Origin: Planctomycetota bacterium
GTDB lineage: Bacteria > Planctomycetota > Phycisphaerae > Sedimentisphaerales > Anaerobacaceae
Assembly: GCA_017885385.1 (NCBI GenBank)
Contig: JAFNGF010000099.1
Location: 1 to 9,822 of the forward strand
Length of the DNA: 9,822 nucleotides
Reading direction: 5' to 3'
The translations under genes and the position numbers were made by a program. Positions 1 through 6,899 of the stretch are shown piece by piece. The stretch's first letter is position 1, and every line of letters begins with the position of its first letter. The notes beneath the pieces are model-generated. The model was not told where the DNA came from. It did no database searches and saw only the letters and a list, made by a program, of their open reading frames with translations.

Positions 1-59
1 GTTCAATTAACATAAGACACAAGGCGATATTCGAAATTCGGATTTATCAGTAATGGGCT

Positions 60-449
60 ATGCTGCTTAACCGGCGCAAATTGTTGGCGGACCGCAAACG
101 GCTCGGCCGATGGGGCGAAAAACAAGGAGAGAAGTTTCTCAAGAGCAAAGGCCTCAAAACGCTCGCCCGCAACTTTTCCTGCAAGACCGGCGAGATCGAC
201 CTGATCATGGTCGATGGCGATGGGGCAATCGTTTTTGTCGAGGTAAGAACCAAAGCGGATGAAAGTTTTGGCCCGCCCGAAGAGACCATAACACAGCCCA
301 AGAGAGCAAAACTAATGCGGGCCGCCCGTTATTTTCTTGCCGCTCACAAGATAGAGGACCGTCCCCTTCGCTTTGACGTCGTGACCGTCGTGCTGGGCCA
401 GGTCGGCCGGCCCCAGATAAGACATTACCAAAATGCTTTTGTGGCATAA
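60..449 (+). CDS. yraN: YraN family (UPF0102) endonuclease-like protein
   Basis: This 129-residue protein has the full UPF0102/YraN pattern: an N-terminal basic segment, G19-E20 with G23-E24, 'LARN' at 35-38, GEIDLI at 44-49, FVEVRTK at 59-65, and RFDVV near residue 103. E45, D47 and E61-x-R63 correspond to the acidic/basic core of the Holliday-junction-resolvase-like restriction endonuclease fold, so a DNA-acting role is plausible, but the biochemical function of the family is poorly defined. Length is typical for the family. The ATG at 60 is the first start after an in-frame TAA at 51-53; no clear Shine-Dalgarno precedes it. In many bacteria yraN lies beside rnhB, but rnhB is not visible here. 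After its stop, a 7-bp AT-rich hairpin (462-479) has no T-run and is not called a terminator. Family assignment is secure; the enzymatic activity is inferred. Confidence 0.93.
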   Translation: MLLNRRKLLADRKRLGRWGEKQGEKFLKSKGLKTLARNFSCKTGEIDLIMVDGDGAIVFVEVRTKADESFGPPEETITQPKRAKLMRAARYFLAAHKIEDRPLRFDVVTVVLGQVGRPQIRHYQNAFVA

Positions 450-520
450 TTAGTTTTTAGAATGTTTTATGAAAAACATCGGGTCCGAGCCGGTCATTCC
501 ATATAAAGAAATAAAAGCGC

Positions 521-549
521 TTGAAACAAATACTCTGATATGTTAAACT
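521..549 (+). promoter_or_regulatory. Possible sigma-70 promoter of the hicB-like gene
   Basis: TTGAAA (521-526) is followed after 17 bases by TAAACT (544-549). This matches the -35 consensus at five of six bases and the -10 at four of six. Transcription would start about 14 bases before the GTG at 570, leaving room for the GAGGTGAG ribosome-binding site at 557-564. It is a weak match in an AT-rich stretch and could be chance. Confidence 0.3.
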
Positions 550-569
550 CACAGCTGAGGTGAGAACCA

Positions 570-773
570 GTGAGTGAAATCATATTTGTTATCGAAAATT
601 CTGATGAAGGCGGCTACACCGCTAAGGCTCTCGGTTACTCTATTTATACAGAAGAAACCTTAGACGAGCTGAAAGAGAATATCAGAGACGCGGTAAAATG
701 CCATTTTGATGATGCAACGCTTCCTCATATTGTACGTCTTCATATAGTTAAGGATGAAGTAATGGGAATATGA
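570..773 (+). CDS. HicB-like type II antitoxin, short form
   Basis: The 67-residue product starts 'MSEIIFVIENSDEGGYTAKALGYSIYTE' by motif order: an N-terminal beta strand, the EGGYTAKALG turn (13-22) and a helix carrying DAVKCHF (40-46). This is the partial-RNase-H fold of the short HicB family, which lacks the separate DNA-binding tail of full-length HicB. HicB proteins bind and neutralise the HicA mRNA interferase. The GTG start at 570 is chosen because a GAGGTGAG Shine-Dalgarno lies 6-7 bases upstream. Its stop codon overlaps an ATG (ATGA, 770-773), the usual arrangement for a translationally coupled hicA, but here hicA is broken (770-912). The antitoxin therefore appears to be orphaned. 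It may still cross-neutralise another HicA in the genome, or simply be decaying. Some databases call this family '2-oxoisovalerate dehydrogenase E1', which looks like an annotation error. Confidence 0.85.
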   Translation: MSEIIFVIENSDEGGYTAKALGYSIYTEETLDELKENIRDAVKCHFDDATLPHIVRLHIVKDEVMGI

Positions 774-912
774 GACCGCCCAGCAAGCTGAACACCACAT
801 TACAATCCCAGCGCATAAGTGTCTTAAAATAGGAACATTGAGCGGTATTTTAAGCGACATCGCCAATCATTTGAAAATAGACAAAAAGGACTTAATAAAA
901 GAATTATTCTGA
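770..912 (+). pseudogene. HicA toxin remnant, N-terminal half deleted and frameshifted
   Basis: The ATG at 770 overlaps the hicB stop and begins 'MRPP', close to the usual HicA start (MR-x-PR). That frame runs off-family and stops at 830-832. In another frame, from 790 to the TGA at 910-912, the translation is AEHHITIPAHK followed by LKIGTLSGILSDIANHL and ends KDLIKELF. This is the conserved C-terminal half of HicA (H-x-TIP-x-H, LKIGTL-x-x-IL). About 35 residues, including the GSH loop with the catalytic histidine, are missing between these parts, and the junction is out of frame. The toxin must be inactive. A deletion of very roughly 100 bp in an ancestral hicBA operon explains the layout. 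The product could be restored only by a sequencing or assembly error of that size, which is unlikely. Confidence 0.82.
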
Positions 913-1018
913 CAAGGCATTAAGCGGATTTTGCTCGCGGCTTGCCCGTGGCCGTGCCGGCGACGGCTAAACCTTATGGCGAGAAAATCCCGTAAACTTT
1001 TTACCGGTTTTTCGCGTC

Positions 1019-1046
1019 TATAATAATGGTAGGGTAGGAATTCCTA
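1019..1046 (+). promoter_or_regulatory. Perfect -10 box and 12-bp palindrome before the secreted-protein gene
   Basis: TATAAT at 1019-1024 is an exact -10 hexamer. The best -35 candidates are only T-rich (around 996-1003) and poor. Just downstream, TAGGAATTCCTA (1035-1046) is a perfect 12-bp palindrome located about where the transcript would start, a position suited to an operator. The ribosome-binding site GAAAGG (1059-1064) lies 8 bases before the ATG at 1073. The promoter call rests on the -10 box alone; the palindrome may be chance. Confidence 0.35.
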
Positions 1047-1072
1047 AGGCCCGGTTTTGAAAGGTTTACGCA

Positions 1073-2482
1073 ATGAAAAAGATGCTTGTTCTTCTACTTG
1101 TGGTTATTACGTTGGTTACAGTCACTTATGCGGATAGTTGGCCATGGCCAACAGAGAAAGACTACTTTTCAGAGAATCAGCAGTTTGCGGCCCACGTAAC
1201 ACCGCCCAAATACCTTCAAAAAGATGAGCCCCTCCTTGAAGTATTTGAAATCAAAAACGCACAGAGAGTACCCGTGTGGCAATGCAAGCTGGGCAATGAG
1301 AAAGCCCCGGTCGAAGTTTATGCGTCAAATGACGGCAGATATGTCGTAACCGTTAACGAGCACGGGCGCGCTGGGTATGGCGACTACGTTGTTGCTTTTT
1401 ATGGCAAAGATGGGCGGATAAAAAACTATTCCTTGGAGGAGATTCTTAATTTGCCCGAGCCTATCAGTAAGTCGGAAATAGAGGAGATGCAGCGTTTGCT
1501 CAAGGATACCCGCAATTTGGACAAGGAGGAATTGCTTCGTCTGCGCCAGGTTATCAGCGAGAAGCTGTTGGTTTATCAGTTGATACCACACACGGTCTCA
1601 TCACGCTGGTGGGACAGGAACAGTATTAAGTTTTTTGATGCTTATGGCGGCGACTTATATTTTTGTGTGTGGCTACATTTGTTTGACCGATGGATAGCAT
1701 GGAATCCAGCCAACGGGGCAGAAGTGACCGTCAACGATGAGATGATAGAGAAATGGAACAACAAAGCGCGTTTGTGGTCAATCAAAGAGATTGAGAAACC
1801 ATACCCTGGTGACACTGGTTATGAGTTTCTTGCCAAATTGAAAAAGCTCGACGACCGCCCCCTGATTGAAAAACTCCTTTTGGATGAACAATTTAGTGTA
1901 CGGGGTACACATTCGCGTACAGTGCGGCCACCATCGACAGACGGCGGGCCAGTCTATCATTTAGAGCGGTATTATTGCTCTTCGGCGAGACGTTTGTTGG
2001 CAGAACGTTTATTCGCGAGCTGGGACAGAAGGCCTACGGATGAACGTGCTTGCTCAAGGCAGCCGCTTTACTACCTAGGCGGGCTTGAAGGGGAAGTCAC
2101 ATTGCCAAAAACGGATGACCCAAATAAAGCAACATTGTGGATTTATCTTATCCCCAGTACGGTGCCAAAGGACCGATGGTACATGGAGCGTCCTGTGCAT
2201 CGTCTGGTTGCTGCTTTCAGTGATTATAGTTTTAGAAATTTCGACCTGGAACATACTCAAAACTTCCCATTCGGTATTACAGGGGTCACACCAGGTCGGT
2301 ATTGGGTAAAGGCGGTCTTGGACAAAACCAAACCTTTTTCCAAGCCTACTGATCAGTTTTACGTGCCAGAAGTAGGCGACTACAAAACTAAAGAGTCACC
2401 AACGATATGTTTAAAAGCTGGAGAAACGATAGAAAACCTGAGCATCGATTGCACTTGCAAGGTCGCTGATGGAACTAATTGA
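1073..2482 (+). CDS. Secreted protein of unknown function, planctomycete style
   Basis: The 469-residue product has a clear signal peptide: MKKM, a hydrophobic run of leucines and valines (5-17) and a likely cleavage after TYA at residue 20. It is expected outside the cytoplasm. Residues 66-125 contain 'VYASNDGRYVVTVNEHG..GYGDYVVAFYGKDGRIKNYSLEEIL', a beta-rich motif that I associate with uncharacterised planctomycete secreted proteins. Residues 245-318 look like a helical, HEAT-like piece (FLAKLKKLDDRPLIEKLLLD, then a cysteine-containing YYCSSARRLLAERL). Residues 335-469 are beta-rich with GVTPGRYWVKAV, as in carboxypeptidase-regulatory or transthyretin-like modules, and end in a CTC motif. 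No catalytic signature is visible and I do not name a function. GAAAGG at 1059-1064 supports the start. The last 14 bases overlap tatD, so the two genes are likely co-transcribed. Confidence 0.8.
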   Translation: MKKMLVLLLVVITLVTVTYADSWPWPTEKDYFSENQQFAAHVTPPKYLQKDEPLLEVFEIKNAQRVPVWQCKLGNEKAPVEVYASNDGRYVVTVNEHGRAGYGDYVVAFYGKDGRIKNYSLEEILNLPEPISKSEIEEMQRLLKDTRNLDKEELLRLRQVISEKLLVYQLIPHTVSSRWWDRNSIKFFDAYGGDLYFCVWLHLFDRWIAWNPANGAEVTVNDEMIEKWNNKARLWSIKEIEKPYPGDTGYEFLAKLKKLDDRPLIEKLLLDEQFSVRGTHSRTVRPPSTDGGPVYHLERYYCSSARRLLAERLFASWDRRPTDERACSRQPLYYLGGLEGEVTLPKTDDPNKATLWIYLIPSTVPKDRWYMERPVHRLVAAFSDYSFRNFDLEHTQNFPFGITGVTPGRYWVKAVLDKTKPFSKPTDQFYVPEVGDYKTKESPTICLKAGETIENLSIDCTCKVADGTN

Positions 2483-3245
2483 TACACATTGTCACTTGAC
2501 GTTTGACGAGTTGACGCGGGATATTGACGGCGTCATCGCCCGCAGCAGAGCTGCGGGTGTCACCGAGTGGATAACGGTCGGCACCGACCCGCAGGAAAAC
2601 CGAAAGGCTATAGAATTTGCGGAGCGGTTCGAGAATATGTACGCTGCCATCGGCATCCATCCGCACGATGCCAAAACTGTAACCGCTCAGACGCTCGCCG
2701 AACTGAAAAAGATGGCGCAGCACAAAAAGGTCGTTGCGATCGGCGAAACAGGGCTGGACTATCATTACGATTTCTCGCCGCGTCAGCAGCAAAAAGAGGT
2801 TTTCGCCGAGCACCTAAAAATTGCCGCTGAATTGAGTCTGCCGGTTATTATCCATTGCAGAGAGGCCTTCGATGAAACTATGCAAATCCTGGAGGAGCAC
2901 CGAAGCACTGTTAAGAAAGTCGTTTTTCATTGTTTTAGCGGCTCGCCTGAGCAGGCAAAGGTCGTTCTGGACAAAGCCTTTTATATTTCTTATACCGGGG
3001 TAGTGACATTCAAGAACGCCCGTATAAAGCAGGAGGCCGCCAGGATTGTGCCGCTGGATAGATTGATGCTGGAGACAGACTCGCCCTATATGTCGCCTGA
3101 GCCGATGCGAAGGCAGAAGGTAAATGAGCCTGCCCTTATGATACACACCGCCAGGTTCTTAGCCGAGCTAAAGCAGATGGACTTAGAAGATTTCGCCGAG
3201 GCGATCACCGCTACCAGCAAAGATTTTTTTGCCTTAACAACGTAG
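2469..3245 (+). CDS. tatD: TatD family metal-dependent DNase (hydrolase)
   Basis: The 258-residue protein shows every landmark of the TatD amidohydrolase-type TIM barrel: DTHCHL with H7 and H9, GIHPHDA (62-68), GETGLDYHYD (92-101) with metal ligand E93, PVIIHCR with H129, VVFHCFSG with H154, and LETDSPY (201-207) with D204. Length is normal. These enzymes are cytoplasmic Mg-dependent 3'-5' DNA/RNA exonucleases or deoxyribonucleases linked to DNA repair and quality control; the precise substrate cannot be read here. The ATG at 2469 has AAGG (2459-2462) six bases upstream and overlaps the preceding gene by 14 bases, so translation may be coupled. The stop codon TAG (3243-3245) lies inside the GTAGGGTATGC terminus of a degenerate repeat, so the last codons may have been reset by that insertion; the usual C-terminal N-x-x-x-x-F is here S-K-D-F-F. 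Confidence 0.95.
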   Translation: MELIDTHCHLTFDELTRDIDGVIARSRAAGVTEWITVGTDPQENRKAIEFAERFENMYAAIGIHPHDAKTVTAQTLAELKKMAQHKKVVAIGETGLDYHYDFSPRQQQKEVFAEHLKIAAELSLPVIIHCREAFDETMQILEEHRSTVKKVVFHCFSGSPEQAKVVLDKAFYISYTGVVTFKNARIKQEAARIVPLDRLMLETDSPYMSPEPMRRQKVNEPALMIHTARFLAELKQMDLEDFAEAITATSKDFFALTT

Positions 3246-3379
3246 GGTATGCCGTGCACACCATACAAGGCCTATGCCCTTATGTTCTTCTGTACTTTTT
3301 CCTTGCCTTTCCTGATAATCCCGACCATAACAATGCCGCTGCACGGGCTCGTTGCCAGACTCTATTGGACGGCAGAATG
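3242..3379 (+). repeat. Degenerate member of the GTAGGGTATGC repeat family
   Basis: GTAGGGTATGCCGTG (3242-3256) matches the left end of the two long repeats exactly. Further along, 3289-3335 resembles their internal segment around TTTTTCTTGC..CCGACAATCCCGAC, and 3350-3379 (CGTTGCC..GACGGC.AGAATG) resembles their right-hand hairpin region. The central part of the long element, with the CATCCTGAAC block, is missing. No right-hand inverted terminus is found. The element begins within the tatD stop codon and fills most of the gap before the symporter gene. Homology at the left end is clear; the rest is approximate. Confidence 0.6.
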
Positions 3380-3418
3380 ATTAGGTATGGGACATGATTA
3401 GAATGTGAGGTAACCGCA

Positions 3419-4771
3419 TTGAACCGAATGTTTGAAATCAATTCGTGGTTGAACGACAACTTGATCTGGGGCCCGCCGATGATCATTGCTATCGTGGGCA
3501 TAGGAATCTATCTGACGCTGGGCACGGGCCTTGTTCAATTCCGCAGGTTCTCAGCGATGCTCAAAGAGACCCTTGCCAGGAAAAAAAGAAAGGGTGCGGA
3601 AGGTGACATCAGTCCATTTGCCGCATTGAGTACGGCCCTGGCCGGCACGGTCGGCGTCGGAAATATAGCTGGCGTCGCTACCGCTATCGCCTTGGGAGGG
3701 CCGGGGGCAATATTCTGGATGTGGGTGTCGGGATTGCTCGGGATGGCGACAAAATTCGCCGAGGTGGTCTTAGGAGTAGCATATCGCACACGCCAGGGCG
3801 AGGGCCCGATGGTTGGCGGACCGATGATGTATATCGAACGCGGACTGGGCAAAAACTTCAAGTTTCTCGCTGTGATGTTCGCGGTTTCAGGCGGATTAGC
3901 AGCATTTGGTGCCGGCAATATGGCCCAGGCCAACTCCGTGGCCATAGGATTGGCGGAATTCAATATCCCGAGGTTTTTGACCGGAATACTCCTTATCCTG
4001 GCGGTTGGTTTGGTTACCGTTGGCGGAATAAAACGCATCGCCAATGTGGCTATGGTTTGTGTGCCCTTTATGTGTATCATCTATTTTTTTGCCGCGCTTA
4101 TCATCATATTTCTGAATATTTATAGATTGCCTGAGACTCTAATTTTAATTTTTCGGTCGGCGTTTACACCGCTCGCTGCGACCGGCGGCTTTGCAGGCGC
4201 CGGCGTCAGAACGGCGATTCGCTGGGGTATTGCCAGAGGCGTATTTAGTAATGAAGCCGGATTGGGCTCAGCCTCGATCGCTCACGCTACCGCCCAGACG
4301 GACCATCCGGTACGACAAGGGCTGTGGGGCATATTTGAGGTATTTATCGATACAATTATCATCTGTTCCGCCACCGCTTTGGCTATCTTGATTACAGGCG
4401 TATGGAATTCCGGCTCTACCGGCTCAGTGCTCACCATGTCGGCGTTCGAGACGGTATTTGGCACGAAGGTTGGCTTTTCTATTGTTGTTCTATGTATGGT
4501 GCTGACTGCTTATGATACCATACTTGCGTGGGGGTTTTATGGCGAGACCTGCTCGGCTTATCTTTTTGGTCCAAGGGCAAGGGGGGTTTACAGGCTTCTG
4601 TGGCTTGTGCCGATTATGCTCGGCTCGTTAGGTAAGCTGGAGGCCGTCTGGACCCTTGCCGACACATTAAATGGACTAATGGCCATACCCAACTTGATCG
4701 CCCTACTACTCTTAGGCCCGGTCGTCTTTGGCTTGACTAAGGAGTTTTTTAAGAAAGACCAAAACACGTAA
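3419..4771 (+). CDS. agcS: Sodium:alanine/glycine symporter, AgcS family
   Basis: The 450-residue membrane protein belongs to the alanine-or-glycine:cation symporter family (TC 2.A.25) and takes up small amino acids with sodium across the inner membrane. The signature GGPGAIFWMW at 93-102 followed by GMATKFAEVVLGVAYR (108-123) is diagnostic. Other family blocks are NLIWGPP near residue 14, GTVGVGNIAGVATAI (76-90), GGPMMYIERGLG (133-144), FSNEAGLGSASIAHATAQT (276-294) with PVRQG, and the C-terminal WGFYGE..YLFG (371-384). About ten to eleven hydrophobic segments are present, as expected, and the length is typical. I prefer the TTG at 3419 because GAGGT (3407-3411) stands 7 bases before it; the ATG at 3428 would be 16 bases away. 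It is separated from tatD by a repeat, so it is probably its own unit. Substrate choice between alanine and glycine cannot be decided. Confidence 0.94.
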   Translation: MNRMFEINSWLNDNLIWGPPMIIAIVGIGIYLTLGTGLVQFRRFSAMLKETLARKKRKGAEGDISPFAALSTALAGTVGVGNIAGVATAIALGGPGAIFWMWVSGLLGMATKFAEVVLGVAYRTRQGEGPMVGGPMMYIERGLGKNFKFLAVMFAVSGGLAAFGAGNMAQANSVAIGLAEFNIPRFLTGILLILAVGLVTVGGIKRIANVAMVCVPFMCIIYFFAALIIIFLNIYRLPETLILIFRSAFTPLAATGGFAGAGVRTAIRWGIARGVFSNEAGLGSASIAHATAQTDHPVRQGLWGIFEVFIDTIIICSATALAILITGVWNSGSTGSVLTMSAFETVFGTKVGFSIVVLCMVLTAYDTILAWGFYGETCSAYLFGPRARGVYRLLWLVPIMLGSLGKLEAVWTLADTLNGLMAIPNLIALLLLGPVVFGLTKEFFKKDQNT

Positions 4772-4804
4772 CCAAAGCCCTTAAAACTCTGCGCGAGATA
4801 TTTT

Positions 4805-4892
4805 GGTATGCACAGGGACCCCGCTCCCCGCCTGCGCGGGGACAAGCTTGCCCCTGCGGAAGCAGGGGGCGGGAACCCATAGCATACCCTAC
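4805..4892 (-). repeat. Compact palindromic repeat, multi-hairpin member of the GTAGGGTATGC family
   Basis: GGTATGC (4805-4811) pairs with GCATACC (4882-4888), and the minus strand starts with the full family end GTAGGGTATGC (4892-4882). Just inside, GGGACCCCGC and GCGGGAACCC are nearly complementary. The interior holds two perfect hairpins: CCCCGC-CTGC-GCGGGG (4826-4841) and CCCCTGC-GGAA-GCAGGGG (4851-4868), the latter with a GNRA loop. The whole unit can fold into a closed stem carrying two arms. It lies between the convergent agcS and rhomboid genes, where it could end transcription from either side, although no T-run is present. The element type is inferred; the pairing is read directly. 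Confidence 0.75.
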
Positions 4893-5020
4893 ATCTACTA
4901 CTACATGACTTTGGATAATCCAGATTCGGCCTCCCGACAAACCACGCGAGGCGAATGTGCAGGGATCTTATGCTTCAGCAGGCACTGGGATGGGCAGAGT
5001 ATGTCCATGCCGCACTCAGG

Positions 5021-5932
5021 TCAGCGACGCCGCATCATCGTGGACAGGCGCGCTGCAACGTATCCCCAGGCGATACCCAGACCCGCACCAACAGCATGGG
5101 CCGTATTTGCTATGGGCCCCATTAAGCCTGACAGACACACAAAGAACCAAACGATCATCAGCGTAACCGTCTGCTTCTGCAGAGATAGGTTGGAGGCGCG
5201 GTTGAACCTGCCCTGCATCCAGATATATCCAAGTAGGCCGTACACAACACCGGACATGCCTCCGAATGTGGGGCCGCTGACCAGATATTGAGCGACATTG
5301 GATACAGCGGCAATGACGAGTACCAATATAAGCAGCATCCAGGAGCCCTTGTGTGCCTCGATCATGCTGCCCAGGTCCCTAAGCCAGAGCATGTTGAATA
5401 GCAGGTGCAGGACCCCGAAGTGTAGGAACATGGGTGTAAAGAGCCGCCACACCTGACCGTGACGGACCTCCGGCAAGCCTGAATCCCAGACGGCATAATC
5501 GGCCTCGTGCCAGTACTGGGTGATTGACAAGGGCTGGATAAGGCGATCATTATGACCCAGATTTGTGAGAAGCGTCACACTAACACTGATAGCGATCAGA
5601 GTGATGGATAACACACCAAGTGGGACGGGCGGTTTGTAAAAGATGGTACGGCCGTCTATAAGGCGGGGTCGCTTGGCGACCTGCTCCTTCTGATCGCGGT
5701 CCTTCTTCTCGGTCGCAGCGTGTGCTGCCTTTATGAAGACCGGATCATCGGGACGTTGCCTAAATTGACTGAATAGAGATTCAGCGGTGTCGATATGACC
5801 TTCGTCAAGGACCCAGATCTCCCAACGAACGCCAGAGACCTGCTGCACCTGATTCTCGATACCCTCGGCATAGAGGAAGTCACTAAAACGCTTGGCTTGC
5901 GTCTCGTCTTGGAGATGGCCGATCAGCCGCAT
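5021..5932 (-). CDS. glpG: GlpG-like rhomboid intramembrane serine protease
   Basis: The 303-residue protein has the architecture of GlpG: a cytoplasmic N-terminal domain (residues 1-62, 'RFSDFLYAEGIENQVQQ...WEIWVLDEGHIDTAESLF') that matches the GlpG N-domain, a charged linker (70-92), a first membrane segment (103-123) and a rhomboid core. The catalytic serine is S227 in GGMSG (224-228), with the YG motif at 231-232. The catalytic histidine is H279 in ANTAHAVGAGLG, and the oxyanion-hole pattern H171-x4-H176-x3-N180 is intact, as is WR at 162-163. It should cleave membrane proteins within or near their membrane segments at the inner membrane; natural substrates are unknown. The ATG at 5932 has a G-run (5937-5943 on the plus strand as C) a few bases upstream. 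A consensus promoter lies at 6051-6078. It converges with agcS across a folded repeat. Confidence 0.94.
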   Translation of the reverse strand: MRLIGHLQDETQAKRFSDFLYAEGIENQVQQVSGVRWEIWVLDEGHIDTAESLFSQFRQRPDDPVFIKAAHAATEKKDRDQKEQVAKRPRLIDGRTIFYKPPVPLGVLSITLIAISVSVTLLTNLGHNDRLIQPLSITQYWHEADYAVWDSGLPEVRHGQVWRLFTPMFLHFGVLHLLFNMLWLRDLGSMIEAHKGSWMLLILVLVIAAVSNVAQYLVSGPTFGGMSGVVYGLLGYIWMQGRFNRASNLSLQKQTVTLMIVWFFVCLSGLMGPIANTAHAVGAGLGIAWGYVAARLSTMMRRR

Positions 5933-6050
5933 TTAGCCCCCCCTGCGAACCGTTTGATCCGAGAACACTTAGACATCTCTCCGCCATGCTGCCCTATCAG
6001 CAATAATATTATACGGTGTATGTTTCACCCATTCTGAAATCGTCGTCTCC

Positions 6051-6078
6051 ATTATAGTGCGGCCGGTACCAGTGTCAA
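6051..6078 (-). promoter_or_regulatory. Consensus sigma-70 promoter for the rhomboid gene
   Basis: On the minus strand, TTGACA (6078-6073) and TATAAT (6056-6051) are both perfect hexamers separated by 16 bases. Transcription would start near 6044, giving a leader of about 112 bases before the rhomboid ATG at 5932. A second TATAAT (6013-6008) within the leader lacks a -35 partner. No gene other than the rhomboid is positioned to use it. Confidence 0.72.
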
Positions 6079-6196
6079 GGTACGGCAGTCGCGTAGGTGC
6101 GATGTCCAAAATAGACTATGGCACCGATAGGATTTCGCTGAGCACAATGATTCGCTATGCGGAGCACAACCTACATTGCTATTGGCAGGCTTGGGC

Positions 6197-6397
6197 TCAT
6201 TTTTGCTCAAAGTCACCGCACCAGGTATTTGCAGCGACCTTCGGCCACTGCGTGTCTGCCCAGAGATCTTTGCCCTCTATTTGCATCTTCGGACGAGGGT
6301 TTGGCCGAGGTGCGTGTCTGTGGCATTCGCCGGTGTTTTTATCCTTACTTGCTCGTACAAAGTATTTGCAATTTCCGCATTTTTCATCCGGTTTCAT
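6197..6397 (-). CDS. Small four-cysteine protein, putative zinc-binding
   Basis: This 66-residue protein has the pattern C7-x2-C10 KYF, GEC25-HRHAPRP, a central W, and WPKVAANTWC60-GDFE near the C-terminus. The same order (CxxC, GxCRRxxP, FPxVxxxxWCGxFE) recurs in small uncharacterised bacterial and phage proteins, and the four cysteines with H26/H28 suggest a metal site. The function is unknown. The start is strongly supported: AGGAGG (plus-strand CCTCCT 6403-6408) is 5 bases before the ATG at 6397. A minus-strand TTGACA (6437-6432) lies upstream, but its fitting -10 (6415-6410) would start transcription inside the ribosome-binding site, so I do not call it. The gene is isolated between the rhomboid promoter region and a repeat. 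Confidence 0.78.
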   Translation of the reverse strand: MKPDEKCGNCKYFVRASKDKNTGECHRHAPRPNPRPKMQIEGKDLWADTQWPKVAANTWCGDFEQK

Positions 6398-6463
6398 ATT
6401 CGCCTCCTATCTATAAATACTTGCTTTATTTTGTCAACATATCCGGCGACTCCGTGCCTGTCA

Positions 6464-6791
6464 AGAGGTAGGGTATGCCGTGGGTTCGCGCTGCCGGGCC
6501 GCGGGTCGCAAGCGACCAGGCCCTTTGTCATCCTGAACGCAGCGAAGCGGAGTTGAAGGATCTGGCCATCGAGTGGAATCCATGTCCGGCTACGGCTTAT
6601 GCTCTTACGGCCTTGTGCACTGCGGCTGTGCTGCATTTACGCACGTATGCATTTGCCCATCCACCCGATCGGTGAAATCTGTGCAATCTGTGGTTTTTTT
6701 CTTGCTTTTTCCGACAATTCCGAGCATAGTATCCTTTGTTTTCAATGTTTAGCCGTTGCCGCTCTGCCAACGGTCAGAATTTGTCGCGGAA
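6464..6791 (+). repeat. Long dispersed repeat, copy A (328 bp)
   Basis: This segment matches 8323-8650 without gaps; I count about 15 differences in 328 positions (roughly 95% identity). It opens with AGAGGTAGGGTATGCCGTG, carries a GC-rich hairpin (GGGCC 6496-6500 with GGCCC 6519-6523, and inside it GGTCGC-AA-GCGACC 6504-6517), then the block CATCCTGAAC..GAAGGATCT typical of widespread repeats whose spurious translations read 'HPERSE', then two ATCTGTG heptamers, and ends near TGTCGCGGAA. A right-hand stem (6752-6774) is damaged compared with copy B. ORFs across it on either strand are translations of the repeat, not genes. No right-hand inverted terminus was found after 6791. Confidence 0.9.
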
Positions 6792-6899
6792 TCCGAATGC
6801 GATAGGCGTGACGCGATACGATATCCGAACGACCATATATGCAATACGAATAGAGACCACCGGCTGGAGTCAGACGCCGCATACGCGGCGCCGCTAAGC

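Noticed and set aside
3..53. Open frame ending in TAA at 51-53 as the tail of an upstream gene
   Set aside because: Only 16 codons are visible, with low-complexity ATTCG/AAATTCG repetition; it cannot be told from intergenic sequence.
462..479. ATGTTTT-ATGA-AAAACAT hairpin after yraN as a terminator
   Set aside because: The stem is AT-rich and no T-run follows it.
4901..5020. In-frame open extension of about 40 codons beyond the rhomboid stop
   Set aside because: The protein already ends in a basic tail typical of GlpG, and the extension has no rhomboid-related features.
4803..5291. 162-residue plus-strand ORF antisense to the rhomboid gene
   Set aside because: It starts in the folded repeat and runs opposite strongly conserved rhomboid codons; it is a shadow frame.
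6410..6437. Minus-strand TTGACA with TATAGA as promoter of the four-cysteine gene
   Set aside because: Transcription would begin inside the AGGAGG ribosome-binding site, so the pair cannot serve the gene as drawn.
6475..6675. ORF with a near-identical partner at 8334-8534, and matching minus-strand ORFs at 6394-6636 and 8022-8495
   Set aside because: They are translations of the two repeat copies; their similarity reflects the DNA repeat, not a gene family.
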